A DNA stretch of 64,000 bases. Origin: Paenibacillus taichungensis (GTDB lineage: Bacteria; Bacillota; Bacilli; Paenibacillales; Paenibacillaceae). A program made the position numbers and the translations under genes. Position 1 is the stretch's first letter. The number at the start of each line of letters is the position of its first letter. The stretch covers positions 1 to 64,000 of the forward strand of contig NZ_QEVW01000006.1 in assembly GCF_003287275.1 (NCBI RefSeq). Reading direction: 5' to 3'. Positions 28,301 through 36,955 of the stretch are shown here, one piece after another. The notes below the pieces were generated by a model that saw only the letters and a list, made by a program, of their open reading frames with translations, was not told where the DNA came from and searched no databases.

Positions 28301-29360
28301 AAGTGAATGTTGTAGGTTGAGCTATATTGCTATTTGATAATGTAATCGTTCCGTTCGTTGGACTAAAATCGGTGCTACTTGCTGAGTAAGGCAATAATGC
28401 TTGTCCAGACAATTTGCCTTCTGTTTGTCCCATTATTGTGAAATTTGGATTTGCGTCGTTCAATATGGATTGCGTCTCTGTTCCTACCGTTAAGTCGAGC
28501 TTGGTAAACGGTTGGTTTTTATCAAAATAGTACACCGAACGCTCCGTTTCAATGGAGTTTGATGCACTAGATATTTTAAATTTCAACGTATTTATTCCTG
28601 CTTTAAGCTTAAGCTGCGGCAAGAAAAACGACCCATCTTGTAGCATGGCCGAATCAAAAGAATCGCCACCATTTACTGTAACTGTAACCTGCGTAGCATT
28701 CTGCACCTTACCTTGAATAGATACACGTTCTGTATTTACGACTGTCTCAGAACCTGCGTTAAGGTCATAGGTTGCATTCCCTGTTCCTCCGGATACAACC
28801 GTGGAGATTTTGAAGTTCTCTATATATGGTGCTTGGTCATATAAAACATAAAATGTATCCGAACGTTCAACAGAACCCTGAACTCCTAGGAAGGTAATCT
28901 TATTGAACCCCGGAAACAATGTAAGGTTGTTTGCGTTAAACTTGTTGTTTCCACTGCTATCTGCAGTGACTGCAGTTGTAATGGATTTCGTTTCATCTGG
29001 AACCCACTTATCCACACTACCTTCAGTAGTAGAATTCAACTGCTCTACTTTTACCTTCATCGTATCTTTAGAAACAAATGCATATGAACCCGAGATACTA
29101 ATGGTTGATGTTGAAGTGGTATATGCGTTACTTCTTGAAAGGAATTCCTTGCCTGCTTGTCCTGAAACCAAAGACAAAATGGACGTTTCCCTTAATACCT
29201 TAATATCTGGTGTAAAGTAAGTTGAATATGCGTTAGATCCTGTCGTCGTGTCACCGTCCGCAGCCGAAGCAACGGCCCCACCGAACAGACCCTGTGGGAA
29301 CAATGAGAACACCATAGCGACCAACATGATCCATGCCAACGGCCGTTTCTTTTGTTGCAT
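25392..29360 (-). CDS. Very large SLH-anchored surface protein
   Basis: 1322 residues. The signal peptide has QQKKRP, a hydrophobic core and ends near AVASAADG. About 1050 residues of beta-rich sequence follow, with scattered Ig-like motifs (VNTERVSIQGKVQNATQVTV, RDTINDTV-like turns), but no domain I can name firmly. Three C-terminal SLH domains (about 1130-1320) contain TTRGEFATLLVRGLDI, ITREQAAVMIARAMN and MTRAEAAKIAVELLK, so the protein should bind the pyruvylated wall polymer. It lies directly downstream of tagO and is followed by its own terminator. It may be an S-layer-associated enzyme scaffold or a structural protein; no catalytic motif is visible. Confidence 0.88.
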   Translation of the reverse strand: MQQKKRPLAWIMLVAMVFSLFPQGLFGGAVASAADGDTTTGSNAYSTYFTPDIKVLRETSILSLVSGQAGKEFLSRSNAYTTSTSTISISGSYAFVSKDTMKVKVEQLNSTTEGSVDKWVPDETKSITTAVTADSSGNNKFNANNLTLFPGFNKITFLGVQGSVERSDTFYVLYDQAPYIENFKISTVVSGGTGNATYDLNAGSETVVNTERVSIQGKVQNATQVTVTVNGGDSFDSAMLQDGSFFLPQLKLKAGINTLKFKISSASNSIETERSVYYFDKNQPFTKLDLTVGTETQSILNDANPNFTIMGQTEGKLSGQALLPYSASSTDFSPTNGTITLSNSNIAQPTTFTFHVTKSTAIAGADGISLEYRLVDFVVDTPFKMELEEGGADVKKNQEVKISLTYGNFSTGFTGGYVYSPGSQDILNMYYLPDYKSGQVESKTKLDGSRVKSDTFFIMVESSKDINAATLFGEYLPTGTTKLKIDAVPTTGDMKLEGTQQIYKISGFIPGEQQIRFYFGKPTDLPKVVKISYSSVSSIYVENLQDGQTYSFDSKSTEQTMSVKGKFIGFKTLGNDFKPELVVNGKVLKDTEYTQVTPGFPNSDGDFSIKLKVLKEGPIVYGENTIVIRAIDEDANKQPTTITTTLRINVIDTNQSTVTTFMPTLVPKDSRQPFIDKALTSYTQDELKKIFAVTPEFAFKEDKYVTSEENYDLVINGGGAQIANVYFGSKLVFTHTQATDRVLQTNKLGENGMPTFDFVGNENQFFVRIQNLKFDAPGTHVYTLELINRTGARTTQRLEIVREPSSYRILAPQPTVGDKIVVNKNFVRFDIEAEGATQVVIDKQPAVKRTDSNNRFILDYVGLKPDKNNAIKIQITRPGGTINDTVNVFYTSTITTDTQYMAPKVANKYTVFNKELQLSLPKGTVLQSTTVRNMTKFYPDNKILFGIADSDKGIVERKNDYGNWIGSPDEGSENAQSFIAVSPELTGLFSSTLNTSNFTPISDIYWIHGGVGELGDKGESGYSAGTNGLAPYSLEGNFTQYAAERVLTPSQRGSLTIAYDPSIVDDVGSTITVFRYSDKTNVGKWIPIGGVVDTKGHTITVPFDEFGYYKVMKLSRSYPDITNHPWARNLLNALYSKGIMNPLRASSFGADDQTTRGEFATLLVRGLDIPLNYANQQTFQDVSISTKSDRWTYEAIETAARAGIVTGLSDGYFQPEMPITREQAAVMIARAMNSKLATNDSKLAATLGKSFLDSGSIEFYARPAVLAITKAKIMEGSPVTVPGATKAQYQFNPKGNMTRAEAAKIAVELLKKSTKLFPKNLS

Positions 29361-29448
29361 TACGTATCATCTCTCCTCTTTTTAAGTCAGTTACCGTTAT
29401 ATATCGGCGGAAAGGTTCCAATTATTTAGTAAAAACAGCAAAATAAAC

Positions 29449-29478
29449 AAAAAACCTTGTCCACGAAGGACAAGGTTT
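29449..29478 (-). terminator. Intrinsic terminator of tagO
   Basis: 11-bp minus-strand stem AAACCTTGTCC/GGACAAGGTTT with loop TTCGT and a T6 tail, about 45 bp after the tagO stop. Confidence 0.92.
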
Positions 29479-29523
29479 GGGTTGAAAGAATATTCAATAA
29501 GATCAGTAAACGAGCGTTTCTAT

Positions 29524-30651
29524 TTAGGATTTCGAGCGGGTCTCCGGGTTCAACTTGACGCGCATACGCATCAGGAAGTTAATAACCGGCCTTCTGGTTT
29601 TACTTACAAGTCCGATGACTTCTGCTCCCACCTGGAGGAAGAACATCATGATACAGATCACGACGAACGTTACCCAGTTGGCTTCGAACATCGCAGCGGA
29701 AGATTGGATAATCGCCAGTACACCGAAGAATGCAGCAATACCGTAGATGATCAGCACTGTCTGACGGTGACTGAATCCAAGTTCACGCAAGCAGTGATGC
29801 AAGTGACCTTTATCCGGTGAGAAAATCGGTTTCCGTTGTACCGCACGACGAATGATCGCGAAGAAGGTATCCGAGAGCGGCACACCGATAATGATCAACG
29901 GTGTAATGAAGGACACGACAGCAATTTGTTTGAATCCAAGCATGGACAGCATTGCCAAAGAGAAACCAAGGAATAGCGATCCCGTATCCCCCATGAAGAT
30001 CTTGGCCGGGTGGAAATTGAAGAACAAGAATCCAACAATACTACCAAGCAGTACAAGACACATCAAGGCAATCATCATGTTACCCATCAGGAAGGACATC
30101 ACAGCAATGGTACCAATGGCAATACCGGACACACCGGCAGCCAGACCATCCAGACCATCAATCAGGTTAATCGCATTTGTTACACCAACGATCCAGAGAA
30201 TCGTCAGTGGAATGGACACCCAAGCTTCTAGTGAAGAGTAAGCATCCTGAAAAGGAATATTGACGAAGTCTACACGGATATTGAATCCGAATACGACTAC
30301 AGCAGCAGCAACAATTTGTCCGAGCAGTTTGACTTTGGCTGACAGTTCAAAACGGTCATCCAATGCACCAATCAGTACGATGATCGATCCACCAATCAGA
30401 AAAGCACTGACAAAGCTCATGTCTCTTGTCGTAAACCATGCCGACACAAAAGGAAGCAGTGCAGCAACTGTAATGATAAAGGCCAGGAAAATCCCTAGAC
30501 CACCAAGACGAGGCATAATCCGAGTGTGCACTTTACGTGCATTCGGCGTATCCATTGCTCCGATTCTGACTGCGAACTTTTTGACAAGTGGTGTCAGGGC
30601 AAGAGCCAGTCCCATTGACACGATAAATCCAATGATAAAGATCGCTACCAT
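29524..30651 (-). CDS. tagO: Undecaprenyl-phosphate N-acetylglucosaminyl-1-phosphate transferase (TagO/WecA family)
   Basis: 375 residues with about ten or eleven membrane helices. It transfers GlcNAc-1-phosphate from UDP-GlcNAc to undecaprenyl phosphate, the first step of teichoic acid or secondary wall polymer synthesis. Family motifs present are the aspartate-rich DDRFEL, NLIDGLDGLAAGVS, FMGDTGSLFLGF and the cytoplasmic HLHHCLRELGFSHRQ loop. It lies apart from tagA-csaB by about 370 bp, which contains one of the dispersed structured repeats. WecB, TagA and CsaB encoded in the window complete a ManNAc-GlcNAc polymer pathway. Confidence 0.95.
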   Translation of the reverse strand: MVAIFIIGFIVSMGLALALTPLVKKFAVRIGAMDTPNARKVHTRIMPRLGGLGIFLAFIITVAALLPFVSAWFTTRDMSFVSAFLIGGSIIVLIGALDDRFELSAKVKLLGQIVAAAVVVFGFNIRVDFVNIPFQDAYSSLEAWVSIPLTILWIVGVTNAINLIDGLDGLAAGVSGIAIGTIAVMSFLMGNMMIALMCLVLLGSIVGFLFFNFHPAKIFMGDTGSLFLGFSLAMLSMLGFKQIAVVSFITPLIIIGVPLSDTFFAIIRRAVQRKPIFSPDKGHLHHCLRELGFSHRQTVLIIYGIAAFFGVLAIIQSSAAMFEANWVTFVVICIMMFFLQVGAEVIGLVSKTRRPVINFLMRMRVKLNPETRSKS

Positions 30652-30772
30652 TTGAACATTCGACCCCCAATTATAATACCTGTAAGAAATTATAAATCCC
30701 CTGATCTCTTTTTATATATAAAAAAACATTTGTTAGTCATTTTTGAATACTTGTTACACGATAACGAAGAGA

Positions 30773-30882
30773 GCAAGGAAAACCTGAAGAAGCGAAGCGT
30801 TCGCCTTTATCACCTGATTTCACCCTTATAAATGGATGATAAAAGAAATCTGGGGATAACAGCGATCGGAAGGTTGCCTTGC
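30773..30882 (-). repeat. Dispersed structured repeat, copy A
   Basis: One of five related elements in the window. The ends are inverted repeats (GCAAGG..AACCT). The conserved blocks GATCGCTG and GGCGAACGCTTCGCTTCTTC flank an inner stem TTATC-CC-GATTTC/GAAATC-GG-GATAA. It is in the opposite orientation to copies B-E. It lies about 120 bp upstream of tagO. The rest of the 30652-31021 gap shows no gene. Confidence 0.8.
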
Positions 30883-31021
30883 TATCGTAGTTGCTCAGTG
30901 TAACGTTTTAATTCAAGCAGCACGACACATGTAATCCGGAATGAATTATACGCTGATCACAGGCGAAATGCCAACCTCAATTTTTAGCAAAAACGTGCAT
31001 TTTACTCGTAATAGCCTAATT

Positions 31022-31780
31022 TTAACGGACTTTAGTCACGTTTTCTTTGTCCCGCATCACTTTGACAGCGAATTTCGGAAGCGCAAGCATTCGACCAGCC
31101 CGACTAGGTTCGCGAAGCAGACGATAGAACCATTCCAGTCTTAACTTTTGGAACACTTTAGGTGCACGTTTGGTTTTACCCGAGATCACATCAAAGCTGC
31201 CTCCAACCCCCATGGTAACGGGAACTTGAAGCGCATCTTTGTACTTGTGAATCCACGGTTCCTGCGTATCTGCCCCACGGGCAACAAACAGCAGATCAGG
31301 TGCAGCTTCACGGATGGAAGCGACAACCTGCTCGTCCTCAGCCGGACCAAAATAACCGTCGCGATAACCTACAATTCGAATCGCCGGATATTGCTCTTGT
31401 AACCGAACTGCCGTTTCTTGAATCACCTCAGGTGTGGAACCTAGCAGATAAACGCCCCACCGATAGTTTTCTCCAACACGCAGCAATTCATGTAAAAGAT
31501 CAAATCCAGGTACCCGCTCTGCCACAGGCTCCCCACAATAATTGGCAGCCCATACAACCCCTGTTCCATCAGGAACAATCATTTCCGCAGACTGCATAAC
31601 ATTCATCATCGCCGGATTCTCCAGCGCGGCCATGACCATGATTGGATTGGCTGTGATGACTTGGTGCGGCTGCTTCGTGAGCACAGCTTCGCGAAGAACC
31701 TCCACCGTTTCTTTCATCGTTAGTTTGGAAAAAGGAATACCATAGATTGAAACGGTAGGTATTGGTCCGGTCTGATTCAT
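31022..31780 (-). CDS. tagA: WecG/TagA/CpsF family N-acetylmannosaminyltransferase
   Basis: 252 residues. TagA enzymes add ManNAc from UDP-ManNAc to GlcNAc-PP-undecaprenol on the inner membrane face. TANPIMV (about 44-50) and VPDGTGVVWAA (about 69-79), which holds the catalytic Asp, are intact, and the C-terminal GGSFDVISGKTKRAP to EWFYRLLREPSR region is typical. The usual G-x-PKQEKW segment reads RGADTQEPWIHKYK: Gln-Glu-x-Trp is kept, but the preceding Pro-Lys is lost. csaB ends only 6 bp upstream, so the two are coexpressed. In S-layer bacteria this pair makes the pyruvylated ManNAc polymer that SLH proteins bind. Confidence 0.93.
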   Translation of the reverse strand: MNQTGPIPTVSIYGIPFSKLTMKETVEVLREAVLTKQPHQVITANPIMVMAALENPAMMNVMQSAEMIVPDGTGVVWAANYCGEPVAERVPGFDLLHELLRVGENYRWGVYLLGSTPEVIQETAVRLQEQYPAIRIVGYRDGYFGPAEDEQVVASIREAAPDLLFVARGADTQEPWIHKYKDALQVPVTMGVGGSFDVISGKTKRAPKVFQKLRLEWFYRLLREPSRAGRMLALPKFAVKVMRDKENVTKVR

Positions 31781-31786
31781 CTTATT

Positions 31787-32941
31787 TCACCCTTTGCGGC
31801 CTAAATATTTAATAATTTGCTGAGCAGGCACTTTGGCTTCCTGCTTCAATTCGGTAATGCCTTCTTCATGTTCCTTCAGCCACTGTGAACGCTGATCCAA
31901 CAGGTTAGCCACCGTCTTCGCCAGTTTATCCCCATCCAGCGCATCCGTACTACCCACGGTTTCACTATCCAGACGCAGCATGAACTGATCAATCTTCGGA
32001 TCATACGAGATACCAACGGGTGGAACATACTGTGATGCGGCATAGATCAGACTGTGCAGACGCATGCCGATAACGACATCACAATTGCTGACTTCCTGAA
32101 GCATTAGCTGCGGATCAGTGAGATCCTTGGTAATACTTACTTCGCTACCCTTGTTACCGAGGTCACCGAGCATTTCCATGACAAAACGTGAAGCTTGGTC
32201 ATCAATCGGTAAGTGAAATGGCATAAAACGCAAGTGAACGGCTTTTTTGGAGCAAAGCTTCTTCAATCCAGTAGCAATGGCTGTAAGCTCTTTACGATCC
32301 GACTCCCAGAAACGTACCGAAACGCCGATCACCGGGAGTTTGGTATGAACGCGTGCTCCTTGAGCATTAACCATGACTGAACTTACTTCTCCCGCATTGG
32401 CTTCAGGCAGTGGCAGACCCATCACAGGGTCAGGGACCACATGAATCTGATTCCACTGCAATCCGAGCCCGCGCAAATATTCAGCGGATTGTTCATCACG
32501 CACAGATACATAATTGCAGGCCTTAAAGACCGAACGAATCATTGGATTGAACATTTTGCGATTTACAGGTCCAATGCCCTGCGCGTAGATAAATGTTGGT
32601 TTTTTCAACCATTGGGCCAGTTTGATAACACCCAGGTAGTAAGGGATGGATTTCAGTCCGGTTGCATCCTGCAGTAGACTTCCTCCTCCGCTAATTAAAC
32701 CGTCACTTTCCTTGATCGCTTCGCGAACCTCCTTCAACTTCATCCGATGTACTGAACGTACACCGTACATTGAAGTGGTCCACTCCGGATCACCGGAGAG
32801 CACAATCGGCTCAATCGTGACATTCGATCTGTGGCTCTCCTCTTCCAGCGCCGTCAAAATTGACTTTAGTACCGCTTCGTCTCCGCTGTTGCGGAATCCG
32901 TAATATCCCGAGATGACTAACTTTTGAGAAGTGGTGACCAT
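31787..32941 (-). CDS. csaB: CsaB polysaccharide pyruvyl transferase
   Basis: About 384 residues from the ATG at 32941; an in-frame ATG at 32971 is the alternative. The N-terminus has the typical LVISGYYGFRNSGDEAVL, followed by SGGGSLLQDATG, FIYAQGIGPV, VRDEQSAEYL and GMRLHSLIYAA. CsaB adds ketal pyruvate to the ManNAc residues of the secondary wall polymer, the modification that SLH domains recognise. The start overlaps the end of the upstream DUF5693-like gene by about 25 bases, which implies translational coupling. Three SLH proteins are encoded in this window. Confidence 0.94.
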   Translation of the reverse strand: MVTTSQKLVISGYYGFRNSGDEAVLKSILTALEEESHRSNVTIEPIVLSGDPEWTTSMYGVRSVHRMKLKEVREAIKESDGLISGGGSLLQDATGLKSIPYYLGVIKLAQWLKKPTFIYAQGIGPVNRKMFNPMIRSVFKACNYVSVRDEQSAEYLRGLGLQWNQIHVVPDPVMGLPLPEANAGEVSSVMVNAQGARVHTKLPVIGVSVRFWESDRKELTAIATGLKKLCSKKAVHLRFMPFHLPIDDQASRFVMEMLGDLGNKGSEVSITKDLTDPQLMLQEVSNCDVVIGMRLHSLIYAASQYVPPVGISYDPKIDQFMLRLDSETVGSTDALDGDKLAKTVANLLDQRSQWLKEHEEGITELKQEAKVPAQQIIKYLGRKG

Positions 32942-34938
32942 TTTTTCCAACATCCTTCCGCTACTTGCCACACACCCACAGCAACGATACCGAAGATTAA
33001 GCCAAGTCCCAGTCCCATCACTCCACGAATGAGTGACAACACAGCTGGCGTATGGATATGAGCGAACGTATCCACCATGGACAATTGTCCAATTGCTGCA
33101 ATAATGAGCACAAAGATGACTTTACGATATTTTAAAGCGGCGAACACGCCAACGATAAACAGCGGGTGTCCCAGCATAAATTCTTTGAATCTTGGCCGCA
33201 CGCCGAATGTATCTTCCAGCGTTGTACGCAGGAACATCTCGAACGGTGTAACCGAACCCGAGTTTCCGGTACGGCTCAAATAATAGTATCCAACCACAGC
33301 AGCAACCAGTGCCAATACAACCATCAATACATTAATCGGTGTACGAAGAATATCCTTGATTTGTTTAATGGAGAACGTACCCGAACCACGGTAAAACAAA
33401 ATATAAATCGCAACAAGCCCCATAGGTGCAAAGTGTAACAGACTCACGCCTCGGAACTGGTTGATCACCAGACTGTACGTAATGCTGTTCAACAATGCGA
33501 TGACAAAAGGCACCGCCAGGAACGAAAGAATCGACGTTCTTACATATAAGAAGACCGTTTGTGCCAACCGGCGACCCGCAGGCGCGTCTGGCTGACGCTG
33601 TTGCTGATAGTTCACTGTACGAACCGCCAGCACCATCGCGATGGTCGGAGCACTAATCGCTACTAGTAATGCAATTCCTTGCTCCAGCAACGTCGGTTTG
33701 AGCAAGAATAACCCGGCACTACCCACCAGAGCTAGCGCAAATACCAGCAATGTCAGCAGTGGTACAAAATAGGAAACCATAAGCGTAATCATTGCGATTG
33801 CACCAATCAAGGCAACCAGCTTGGCATAACGCTGAATGGAAGAATCCTTAACCGTGAACGCTTCAGCTTGTCCGAGTTCAAAGCCGTGTTTGCCCATACG
33901 TTCAATCGCATGACCTGGCTCACCCAAACTGTTGATCAGATTATCAATCGGATTGGTGATCATGGCTTTGGCTGTATTCCGACTTGGCGAAGCATTCATA
34001 TAGAGCATACGAATGTTGCGGTCTTTGGTAGCCAAAACAAAACGGTCAGCAATGGTGTCTACATCCAGATTGGCATCCCCGTCACTTAAAGAGTACAGAC
34101 GAGTTACATTGTAATCAATTTTATAGGAGAGAGTCTCAAAACCGGATTGTGGTTTCTTCAAATTCTCAATAGCCGCCAGTCCAATATGGTGCTTGTTCAG
34201 CAACTGGGCAAACATATCGATACTCTTCATCTCTGCATTATCATTGTACCCTTTCACAGCATCGCCATCAAACAAGATGCGCTTTACCCCATTTTCTTCG
34301 AAGAAGGTAAGCAGGCGTTCCATGGATTCCTGATTGTAAGGAACACTGTCTGCGATCCGTGGCAAAATGTAAAAACCTTTATCACGCAGCATCTTCACGG
34401 CAACAGGATCTGGTTGCAAAGGCTGCATGTTCGCATTCTCCGGTGGAGTCTGCAATATTAAGCCGCTACGACCTTCATATTCCCATGGAAGTACAGGAAT
34501 CTCCCGATCGGCGAACGTTTGTTCAATGATAGGGGTATACGTTTGTGCATTTTCCTCATTTGTGAAGAGCACATACGTGTAATTATCGTTAGCAGGAATG
34601 ACATTTTTGGTCATGTTCGCAAGGTCCTGCCCGTTATATACCATCAGACGGCGGGACTTCTTCAACTCATCCAGCGTACTTTCGAACACCGCCATGGTTG
34701 TCACTCCGGCATCTTTCAATCGAGTCAGTTGTTCGTTCATGAATTCTTGCGGATGGGCCTGATAAGCCGAGATATCCAATAGACCCCGATAATTGAAGAC
34801 AAGCTCCACCTTTTTGGCGGAAGATTCCGTCTGTACCCGATCACTGATGACAGGGATGGAAGCAATCAAACCGATAATGACAACAATCCACAGCCACTTC
34901 CGTGAAGCGGTATTCCAATAAAGCCATTTTTGACGCAC
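32917..34938 (-). CDS. DUF5693-like polytopic membrane protein in the wall-polymer operon
   Basis: About 673 residues from the GTG at 34938, which has AGGAGG seven bases upstream; an in-frame ATG at 34974 lacks a site. One membrane helix (about 15-32) is followed by an extracytoplasmic domain of about 350 residues with alternating alpha/beta character (VELVFNYRGLLDI, VKRILFDGDAVKGYND). About eight hydrophobic helices then fill the C-terminal 280 residues. The architecture fits DUF5693; no reaction is established to my knowledge. The overlap with csaB and the nearby tagA imply a role in export, ligation or pyruvate supply for the wall polymer. This is inference from context only. Confidence 0.8.
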   Translation of the reverse strand: MRQKWLYWNTASRKWLWIVVIIGLIASIPVISDRVQTESSAKKVELVFNYRGLLDISAYQAHPQEFMNEQLTRLKDAGVTTMAVFESTLDELKKSRRLMVYNGQDLANMTKNVIPANDNYTYVLFTNEENAQTYTPIIEQTFADREIPVLPWEYEGRSGLILQTPPENANMQPLQPDPVAVKMLRDKGFYILPRIADSVPYNQESMERLLTFFEENGVKRILFDGDAVKGYNDNAEMKSIDMFAQLLNKHHIGLAAIENLKKPQSGFETLSYKIDYNVTRLYSLSDGDANLDVDTIADRFVLATKDRNIRMLYMNASPSRNTAKAMITNPIDNLINSLGEPGHAIERMGKHGFELGQAEAFTVKDSSIQRYAKLVALIGAIAMITLMVSYFVPLLTLLVFALALVGSAGLFLLKPTLLEQGIALLVAISAPTIAMVLAVRTVNYQQQRQPDAPAGRRLAQTVFLYVRTSILSFLAVPFVIALLNSITYSLVINQFRGVSLLHFAPMGLVAIYILFYRGSGTFSIKQIKDILRTPINVLMVVLALVAAVVGYYYLSRTGNSGSVTPFEMFLRTTLEDTFGVRPRFKEFMLGHPLFIVGVFAALKYRKVIFVLIIAAIGQLSMVDTFAHIHTPAVLSLIRGVMGLGLGLIFGIVAVGVWQVAEGCWKKWSPLLKS

Positions 34939-35097
34939 TACGTGTACCTCCTCAAGTGTTGGAACCAAATGCACGTTCAGCTCATGATTTTCATTGCATA
35001 ATATTGAATAAATACCGGATACAAACAGCTTGTGTCAACAAACGTGCATCTATCCGCAATTCATCCAAAATAGACGTAGGAATTCACCCTTTTACCT

Positions 35098-35145
35098 AAA
35101 AGAAAAGCCCCTCCGCCAACCAACCTTACGGTGCGGAGAGGCTTT
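35098..35145 (-). terminator. Intrinsic terminator of pgcA
   Basis: Minus-strand stem AAAGCCTCTCCGC/GCGGAGGGGCTTTT with a long loop and T-rich tail, about 30 bp after the stop at 35177. Confidence 0.85.
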
Positions 35146-35176
35146 CTCATGTTCTTGCTCAGTACTGCATTCGTAT

Positions 35177-36898
35177 TTATTGTGCGTCTACACGCGTCAT
35201 TACCGTAGTAGCCAAACGCTCAATACGGCTTTCGGCGTCTTCCAGGTTCTCTCCGCGCACGGCGAAGTATACTTTGATCTTCGGTTCTGTTCCCGAAGGA
35301 CGCAGGCAGAACCATGATCCGTCTGCCAAAATAAATTTCAGAACGTTCTCTTTTGGCAATCCATCCAAGCCAAGGGAGTAATCCAGCACATCTTGTACAG
35401 CGATGCCGGCTACTTCTTGTGGCGGATTAGAACGCCAGTCGGTCATTTTCGCCTGAATTTGAGCTACGCCATCCTTGCCTTTCAGCGTACGGGACTCCAG
35501 CTTCTCCAGGAAATATCCGAATTGGCTGTACAGCTCTTGCAGGACATCATAGAGGGTTTTGCCTTGGTTTTTATAATAAGCAGCTGCTTCAGCAATCAGC
35601 ATTGCAGCCAGGACTGCATCCTTGTCACGAGCGTAGCTGCCTGCCAGGTAACCGTAGCTCTCCTCATAACCGAACAAAAACGTATGACTGCCGGTTGCTT
35701 CGAACTGGTTCATTTTTTCACCGATATATTTAAAGCCTGTCAGGGTGTTCATCACTTCTGCACCGTAATGCTCGGCAATGACCGCTCCCATCTCGCTTGT
35801 TACAATCGTTTTGACAACCGCGCTGTTTTTCGGCAGTTTACCTGTCTCTTGCAAGCGGCTCAACACATAGTGCACCATGATGGCTCCAGATTGGTTACCC
35901 GACAGTACGAAATACTTGCCATCCTTGTCTTTCACTACCGCACCCATGCGGTCTGCATCCGGATCTGTACCGATCAGAATGTCCGCACCCACGGATTCGC
36001 CCAGCTTCATTGCAAGCGTAAATGCTTCACGCTCTTCCGGGTTAGGGGATTTCACTGTGGAAAATTCAGCATCAGGCTGTTCTTGCTCTGCCACAATGTG
36101 AACCTGCTCAAAACCGATCTGTTCCAACACACGACGTACAGGCACATTACCTGTTCCGTGCAGTGGAGTGAAGACGACTTTGAAATCACGGCCGACACCG
36201 GATTGAATCAGATCACGACTGAGGCTCAGGCTGGCAACGGTATCAACAAATGCCTGATCTTCCTCTTCCCCAAGCCATACGAGCAATCCCTGAGCTTCGG
36301 CTTCTTCCTGAGTCAGTTTTTTCACATCCGCGAGGGAAGGAACTTCCTGAATGTATTGAATGACTTTCTCTGCTTCGTGTGGTACCAGTTGGCCACCCTC
36401 GTGGTTGTACACTTTGTAACCATTATATTCAGGAGGATTATGACTTGCTGTCACCACAATACCACCGGTTGCTTGCAGATGACGTACACTGAAGGAAAGC
36501 TGAGGCGTAGGACGCAGGGATGTAAACAACTTAGCCACAATGCCATTTCCAGCCAGAACCAAGGCAGCATCCAGTGTGAACTCAGGTGAGAAATGACGGG
36601 AATCATGTGCGATCACTACAGAAGGTTTACCTTCTTTGTCGCCATGCTGCTCCAGCAAATAACGGGCAAACCCTTGCGTAGCACGACCCACAGTATAACG
36701 ATTCATCCGGTTGCTTCCCGCTCCGATCACACCACGCAATCCACCTGTACCAAACTCCAGATTTCTGTAAAAACGATCCTCCAGCTCTTTCGGCTGATCC
36801 TCCAAATCACGAAGCTCCTGTTTCGTCGCTTCATCAATCGAAGCATCCTCCAACCACTGCTGCAATGTTTGTGCTGCTGTTGTGCTTAACTGTTCCAT
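35177..36898 (-). CDS. pgcA: Alpha-phosphoglucomutase / phosphomannomutase
   Basis: 573 residues, the length of the Bacillus PgcA/YhxB type. It interconverts glucose-1-phosphate and glucose-6-phosphate (and possibly mannose phosphates), feeding UDP-glucose and wall polymers. The active-site phosphoserine lies in GGIVVTASHNPPEYNGYK. The metal loop is GTDPDADRMG, the sugar-specificity loop includes GYEESYGYL, and the phosphate-binding site is RPSGTEPKIKVYF. It lies between fabZ and the DUF5693/csaB/tagA block and has its own terminator. Confidence 0.95.
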   Translation of the reverse strand: MEQLSTTAAQTLQQWLEDASIDEATKQELRDLEDQPKELEDRFYRNLEFGTGGLRGVIGAGSNRMNRYTVGRATQGFARYLLEQHGDKEGKPSVVIAHDSRHFSPEFTLDAALVLAGNGIVAKLFTSLRPTPQLSFSVRHLQATGGIVVTASHNPPEYNGYKVYNHEGGQLVPHEAEKVIQYIQEVPSLADVKKLTQEEAEAQGLLVWLGEEEDQAFVDTVASLSLSRDLIQSGVGRDFKVVFTPLHGTGNVPVRRVLEQIGFEQVHIVAEQEQPDAEFSTVKSPNPEEREAFTLAMKLGESVGADILIGTDPDADRMGAVVKDKDGKYFVLSGNQSGAIMVHYVLSRLQETGKLPKNSAVVKTIVTSEMGAVIAEHYGAEVMNTLTGFKYIGEKMNQFEATGSHTFLFGYEESYGYLAGSYARDKDAVLAAMLIAEAAAYYKNQGKTLYDVLQELYSQFGYFLEKLESRTLKGKDGVAQIQAKMTDWRSNPPQEVAGIAVQDVLDYSLGLDGLPKENVLKFILADGSWFCLRPSGTEPKIKVYFAVRGENLEDAESRIERLATTVMTRVDAQ

Positions 36899-36955
36899 CC
36901 CTGCAAACCCCTTCCTTCTATATAAAATTCAATTGACTGCTGAACTATAAAATTA

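Noticed and set aside
35393..36589. Plus-strand ORF of 398 codons opposite pgcA
   Set aside because: Antisense shadow; the minus strand has all phosphoglucomutase motifs.
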